DNA of 64,000 bases from Bacillota bacterium (lineage in GTDB: Bacteria > Bacillota > Clostridia > Oscillospirales > Oscillospiraceae), in assembly GCA_023386265.1 (NCBI GenBank), contig JAEWKA010000002.1:490698-554697 (forward strand), in the 5' to 3' direction. A program made the translations under genes and the position numbers. Of this stretch, positions 60,879 through 64,000 are shown piece after piece. Each line of letters opens with the position of its first letter. Position 1 is the first letter of the stretch. Below the pieces are notes generated by a model. That model did not search any database and was not told the DNA's origin. It was given only the letters and a program-made list of their open reading frames with translations.

Positions 60879-61307
60879 ATGGCTTATTGCAGACAATGCG
60901 GAACACAGGTGCCAGACGGTGCCGCCTTCTGCCCTTCCTGCGGGACAAAGAATGAAACACAGAGCGGCTATGGGCAAACTCAATATACTTCTCAGCCACA
61001 TCAGCCGAGCGACGCAGAAGACAACAAGCTGATATCGATACTCTGCTATTTTGGCATATTATTTCTTATACCCTATCTTGTAAAACAGGATTCGCCGTTT
61101 GTAAAGTTCCATTCAAATCAGGGGTTAGTGCTATTTATTCTTGCCTTGATTTCCGGTGTTGTGTCGAAAATACCGTTTATCGGCTGGATAATCGGCGCGA
61201 TCTGTGGTGTATTTATTTTTGTATGCTTCGTTCTGGGCATTGTAAACGTGCTTAACTGCGAGATGAAGGAACTTCCGCTTATCGGTAAAATTGAAATATT
61301 GAAATAA
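60879..61307 (+). CDS. Zinc-ribbon DUF4870-like membrane protein
   Basis: A 142-residue protein that opens with a zinc ribbon (MAYCRQCGTQVPDGAAFCPSCGTKN, two CxxC pairs), followed by a Gln/Ser/Pro linker to about residue 45 and two or three membrane helices (SILCYFGILFLIPYLV, GLVLFILALISGVVSKIPFIG, FICFVLGIVN). The membrane half resembles DUF4870. I chose ATG 60879 rather than one 6 nt earlier because of spacing to GGGAGA. Function is unknown. It lies alone between sleB and a bidirectional terminator. Confidence 0.85.
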   Translation: MAYCRQCGTQVPDGAAFCPSCGTKNETQSGYGQTQYTSQPHQPSDAEDNKLISILCYFGILFLIPYLVKQDSPFVKFHSNQGLVLFILALISGVVSKIPFIGWIIGAICGVFIFVCFVLGIVNVLNCEMKELPLIGKIEILK

Positions 61308-61319
61308 ATATTGTATAGA

Positions 61320-61363
61320 AAAGACAGGAGTGCCGCAATACATTTGCGGCACTCCTGTCTTTT
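61320..61363. terminator. Bidirectional terminator between the zinc-ribbon and acyltransferase genes
   Basis: A 19-bp stem with a TACAT loop (arms 61320-61338 and 61344-61363), A-rich on the left and T-rich on the right, between convergent genes. Confidence 0.92.
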
Positions 61364-61381
61364 CGAAAATGCTAATTTAAG

Positions 61382-62656
61382 TTAAAAATTCTTCGCTTCG
61401 ACAGCGCTTTTTAGCTCCGTATCCAGATGGTCAAGAAGTCTTTCGATTCGTTCCCTGTCCTGCGCGCTCCCGTATAGACCTACCCCGAAAGTTATTTTAT
61501 CGTTGAAGCTTGTCACCGACAGCTGGAGGTGCGGCCTGTATTTTATTGAGGCAAACATTACGGCGTTCTCGACGGGCAGTTGAGGGAAAGAGAGCTTTGC
61601 CGAGTCAATGATACCGATATTCGTCATGGCTATTTTGGGATGCCTTAAGGTTTTTCCCATTATTCTGTACGCGTTGACGAGAGGAAGTCTGAAACCTGCA
61701 TCGAGCTTTAGAAACGTATTCATTCCCAGTTTTCCGGACTTTTTCTTGTTCATTATCGAACTGATTTTTAAGAGAGTGGAAGCAAAGCTCTCGTCCGGTA
61801 AAACGGCGGCTTTAACTATTGTGGTTGAAGAAAGATTGGTGAGGGCGCGAAAGCTCTTGTCCGTCAGATATCTGCGCATATCTATCATTATCGGGATGGA
61901 AAGCTCCCTGCCCTTAATGCAGAGCATTTCCGAAAGCGCGCGGAAATAGGCAGCAAGTACAAGATCGTTTACCGTTGCGCCGGTCAGGCGGCAGTAGCTT
62001 CTAAGACTTTGAAACAGATCCTCCGATACTTCTCGCGAAACAATGTAAGGTGAAACGTCTTTTGATTCATCCATAGGAAATTCGCAGGTGGATTTCTGAT
62101 TGTTGTCCTTGCGGTTCACTAGAAGCAAACCCAGCCTATGCAGGACACCTTGCTCACGGGCAATGGACTTAAAGCCCCTGTCCCCATCGAAGATGTAATC
62201 TGGCGTATAGTCGGGAGTGTTCAGCAGCTTTGAATAGATTTCAGAGAACAGATACATACACTGTTTGAATCCGGCGCCGTCCGACACCATGTGGTTGATA
62301 ATTACCGACAAGCAGTCATTCGCGCCCTGAAAAAGGCAGAATTTGATTTGCGGACCGGTTTTTTCGTTAGTTTTTGAATTAGTAAAGCGATCGAAGTCTA
62401 CCCGATTGCCGGTAATCGTGAAAAGGTCGTCCCAGGCTGACGGATCGGCGTCTTCCCAATACGAGTTTTTGCCGAGGTCTATGTAAGTTCTTGATAGGAT
62501 AGGCACGGCTTTTATAAGCAAGTACGCGGCTCTTTCCATAATCTCGGAATTTGCCTTGCCTTGAAAGTTTATTACACAATGCACCTGATGATCGCTGTAA
62601 CCGGTAACATCGTAAAGATATTGAAATTTATCAAATATTTCGGCTTTATACTTCAT
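61382..62656 (-). CDS. Stand-alone condensation-like acyltransferase
   Basis: A 424-residue protein of the CoA-dependent acyltransferase superfamily (condensation domains, PapA, alcohol acetyltransferases). The active-site motif HxxxDG is present as NHMVSDG (H122, D126), the structural RRYL-type stretch is PIMIDMRRYLTD, and the second half has GATVNDLVLAAYFRAL. No adenylation or carrier domain is attached or encoded nearby, so it is a free acyltransferase whose substrates cannot be named. The ATG at 62656 has no strong ribosome site (GGAAGCTTG lies 12 nt up). Confidence 0.83.
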   Translation of the reverse strand: MKYKAEIFDKFQYLYDVTGYSDHQVHCVINFQGKANSEIMERAAYLLIKAVPILSRTYIDLGKNSYWEDADPSAWDDLFTITGNRVDFDRFTNSKTNEKTGPQIKFCLFQGANDCLSVIINHMVSDGAGFKQCMYLFSEIYSKLLNTPDYTPDYIFDGDRGFKSIAREQGVLHRLGLLLVNRKDNNQKSTCEFPMDESKDVSPYIVSREVSEDLFQSLRSYCRLTGATVNDLVLAAYFRALSEMLCIKGRELSIPIMIDMRRYLTDKSFRALTNLSSTTIVKAAVLPDESFASTLLKISSIMNKKKSGKLGMNTFLKLDAGFRLPLVNAYRIMGKTLRHPKIAMTNIGIIDSAKLSFPQLPVENAVMFASIKYRPHLQLSVTSFNDKITFGVGLYGSAQDRERIERLLDHLDTELKSAVEAKNF

Positions 62657-62728
62657 ATTAAAAACATCAAGCTTCCTTCCGTTTGTGTTCCTGGGCGTTC
62701 CGCTCCTTGCTTACGCACAAACCCAGAA

Positions 62729-62760
62729 AATAAAGCGCTGCGTTGCGGCAGCGCTTTATT
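62729..62760 (-). terminator. Terminator after metA
   Basis: AATAAAGCGCTGC and GCAGCGCTTTATT pair perfectly (13 bp) around a 6-nt loop, followed on the minus strand by TTCTGGG. It lies 9 nt after the metA stop and before the acyltransferase gene. Confidence 0.85.
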
Positions 62761-62769
62761 CATATTATT

Positions 62770-63735
62770 CTATTTATTAATGTATTCTGCAAGGCTCGGG
62801 TCCTCGCCCTCCATATCGGGCGTAATGGAGCTGATGACATAGGGTGTGGTCTGGTATACATAGAAGTTCAGCCAGTTTGTATACAATAGCTGAGCCGCAG
62901 CTCGCCAAGACACGATAGGCTCCTTAGTGGGGTCGTCGTTTGTGAAGTAATGGGCCGGAACCTGGATGTTAAGCCCCTTGCCAATGTCCCGTCTGTACTC
63001 CATCGCGAGAGTATCTCTGTCGTATTCGGGGTGACCGAAAACAAAGAACTGCCGGCTCCTCTGGTTTTTGACTGCGAACACGCCGGCTTCATCGGAAACG
63101 GCAAGCAGCTCAAGCTCCGGAACGTTCTCGATATCTGCTTGATGGACTTCGGTATAGCGCGAGTGCGGAGCGTTGAACACGTCGTCAAAGCCACGGAAAA
63201 AAGGAGAGGTTGGTTTCATAATTCGATGACTGTATATACCGGAGAGCTTTTTTGGGAGGGAGTATTTTTGAATACCGTAATGATAATAGAGTCCAGCCTG
63301 CGCACCCCAGCAAATATGAAGTGTGCTGTGGACATGCGATTTTGACCACTCCATTATCTCGCAAAGCTCGGGCCAGTAATCGACGTCTTTAAAATCAAGG
63401 TTTTCTACAGGCGCGCCGGTTATGATCATGCCATCGTAAAACCTGTCCTTTATATCGTTGTGACCAACATAGAAGGATTCGAGATGATCAGAGTCGACGT
63501 TCTTGGAGTCGTGGCTGATAGTACGAAGCAAATCTATTTCGATTTGCAGGGGTGTGTTTGAAAGCTTTCGCAGAAGCTGAGTTTCGGTAACAATTTTTGT
63601 CGGCATAAGATTAAGTATCAAAAGCTTTAGCGGGCGAATATCTTGATGCAAGGCGCGATACTGCGTCATTACGAATATATTCTCTTTTTCAAGTGTTGTT
63701 TTCGCGGGCAGAGAATCCGGAATTCTAATAGGCAT
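62770..63735 (-). CDS. metA: Homoserine O-acyltransferase MetA (probably acetyltransferase)
   Basis: A 321-residue enzyme that activates homoserine for methionine synthesis. It starts [20 protein letters not shown]. The catalytic Cys is C142 in [15 protein letters not shown]; the active-site His and Glu are in FGHPEYDRD. Position 111 is Glu (ITGAPVEN); work on this family ties Glu111 to acetyl-CoA and Gly111 to succinyl-CoA, so O-acetylhomoserine is the likely product. I chose ATG 63735 behind AAAGGAGAG; an earlier in-frame start has no site. It is transcribed alone. Confidence 0.95.
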   Translation of the reverse strand: MPIRIPDSLPAKTTLEKENIFVMTQYRALHQDIRPLKLLILNLMPTKIVTETQLLRKLSNTPLQIEIDLLRTISHDSKNVDSDHLESFYVGHNDIKDRFYDGMIITGAPVENLDFKDVDYWPELCEIMEWSKSHVHSTLHICWGAQAGLYYHYGIQKYSLPKKLSGIYSHRIMKPTSPFFRGFDDVFNAPHSRYTEVHQADIENVPELELLAVSDEAGVFAVKNQRSRQFFVFGHPEYDRDTLAMEYRRDIGKGLNIQVPAHYFTNDDPTKEPIVSWRAAAQLLYTNWLNFYVYQTTPYVISSITPDMEGEDPSLAEYINK

Positions 63736-63775
63736 AGAAACTCTCCTTTCAGGTGATACTATATTAATAAAAGCG

Positions 63776-63804
63776 AGTATATATGAAATTACCATGAAAA
63801 TCAA
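63776..63804 (-). promoter_or_regulatory. Sigma-A promoter of metA
   Basis: On the minus strand TTGATT (63804-63799), 17-nt spacer, TATACT (63781-63776). The leader to metA is only about 35 nt, so there is no room for a SAM riboswitch. Confidence 0.7.
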
Positions 63805-63878
63805 TATGCAATTGAATTGTTAGCAATACTATGGGAATAATGATATAGAAAAAACTCGTCGAAAAAGAAAAATACAAC

Positions 63879-63907
63879 TTGACAAGAGATAACCAAGGTG
63901 TTATTAT
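63879..63907 (+). promoter_or_regulatory. Strong tandem promoter P1 at the right edge
   Basis: TTGACA (63879-63884), 17-nt spacer, TATTAT (63902-63907) with an extended -10 TG. It faces out of the window. Confidence 0.75.
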
Positions 63908-63964
63908 AAACAAGCTCTCGCCACGGGGGAAGCCGAAAAGCCAGTAAGTGGTTGAAGAAAAGGC

Positions 63965-63994
63965 TTGACAAGAGTAGTAGCGATGTGCTATTAT
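63965..63994 (+). promoter_or_regulatory. Strong tandem promoter P2 at the right edge
   Basis: TTGACA (63965-63970), 18-nt spacer, TATTAT (63989-63994) with extended -10 TGC, 86 nt after P1. The pair is spaced like the tandem promoters of rRNA operons. Whatever it serves lies beyond position 64000. Confidence 0.75.
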
Positions 63995-64000
63995 GTAACT

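Noticed and set aside
63736..63800. SAM riboswitch or T-box before metA
   Set aside because: The leader is only about 35 nt from the best promoter and has no matching conserved motif.

Overview
The window looks like chromosomal DNA of a spore-forming, low-to-moderate GC Firmicute, probably class Clostridia and perhaps an Oscillospiraceae-like lineage. The lineage is inferred from gene content: spore genes (yabP, yabQ, sleB), a hrcA-grpE-dnaK-dnaJ operon behind CIRCE operators, a T-box leader on thrS, AddAB instead of RecBCD, hprK/rapZ/yvcK/whiA, and many TTG or GTG starts behind strong Shine-Dalgarno sites. I see no prophage, insertion sequence, CRISPR array, tRNA or rRNA gene. Most of the window is core genome arranged in ancestral clusters separated by intrinsic terminators.

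Layout. Positions 1-3.3 kb (minus strand) hold a DUF4349-like lipoprotein (cut by the window edge), ruvX, a folate ECF S component preceded by a tetrahydrofolate riboswitch, and folC. From 3.4 to 5.9 kb is rpmG-secE-nusG-rplK-rplA, which ends in terminators without the usual rplJ-rplL. From 6.0 to 12.3 kb (plus) are a PadR/HAAS membrane pair, deoD, a PMT-type glycosyltransferase, a PHP phosphatase, rpiB, a small membrane protein and rpmE. From 12.3 to 19.2 kb (minus) is addBA. From 19.3 to 23.9 kb (plus) are an HTH regulator with an alpha/beta hydrolase, two tandem CNNM/CorC-type transporters and a Cys-rich miniprotein. From 24 to 30.2 kb (minus) are a LiaF-like protein with a LytTR regulator, then dnaJ, dnaK, grpE and hrcA. 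From 30.4 to 40.3 kb (plus) are rpmB, hprK-murB-rapZ-yvcK-whiA, dnaE and an iron alcohol dehydrogenase.

From 40.4 to 48.4 kb (minus) are a secreted SGNH hydrolase, the sporulation and division cluster yabP-yabQ-divIC-yabR, a lipoprotein, a polar amino acid ABC transporter with an ArgR-type box in its promoter, and a sugar-phosphate nucleotidyltransferase with an apparently collapsed phosphomutase tail. From 48.6 to 60 kb (plus) are gdpP-rplI-dnaB, tilS-hpt-ftsH, ychF and T-box-thrS. The last 4 kb hold sleB, a zinc-ribbon membrane protein, a condensation-like acyltransferase and metA. At the right edge are two strong tandem promoters that look like the start of an rRNA operon lying outside the window.

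The most interesting signals are not a new multi-gene system. They are local anomalies: overlapping tandem CIRCE-like operators, an A8 tract in yabQ whose length decides whether the gene overlaps divIC by 164 nt, a ThrRS without its TGS domain behind a T-box followed by a palindrome-rich insertion-like leader, a Cys/His-rich DnaK tail, a MetA carrying the acetyl-CoA-type Glu111, an ARG box, and the remnant-like mutase tail. All functional statements are from reading sequence only; no database search was made.
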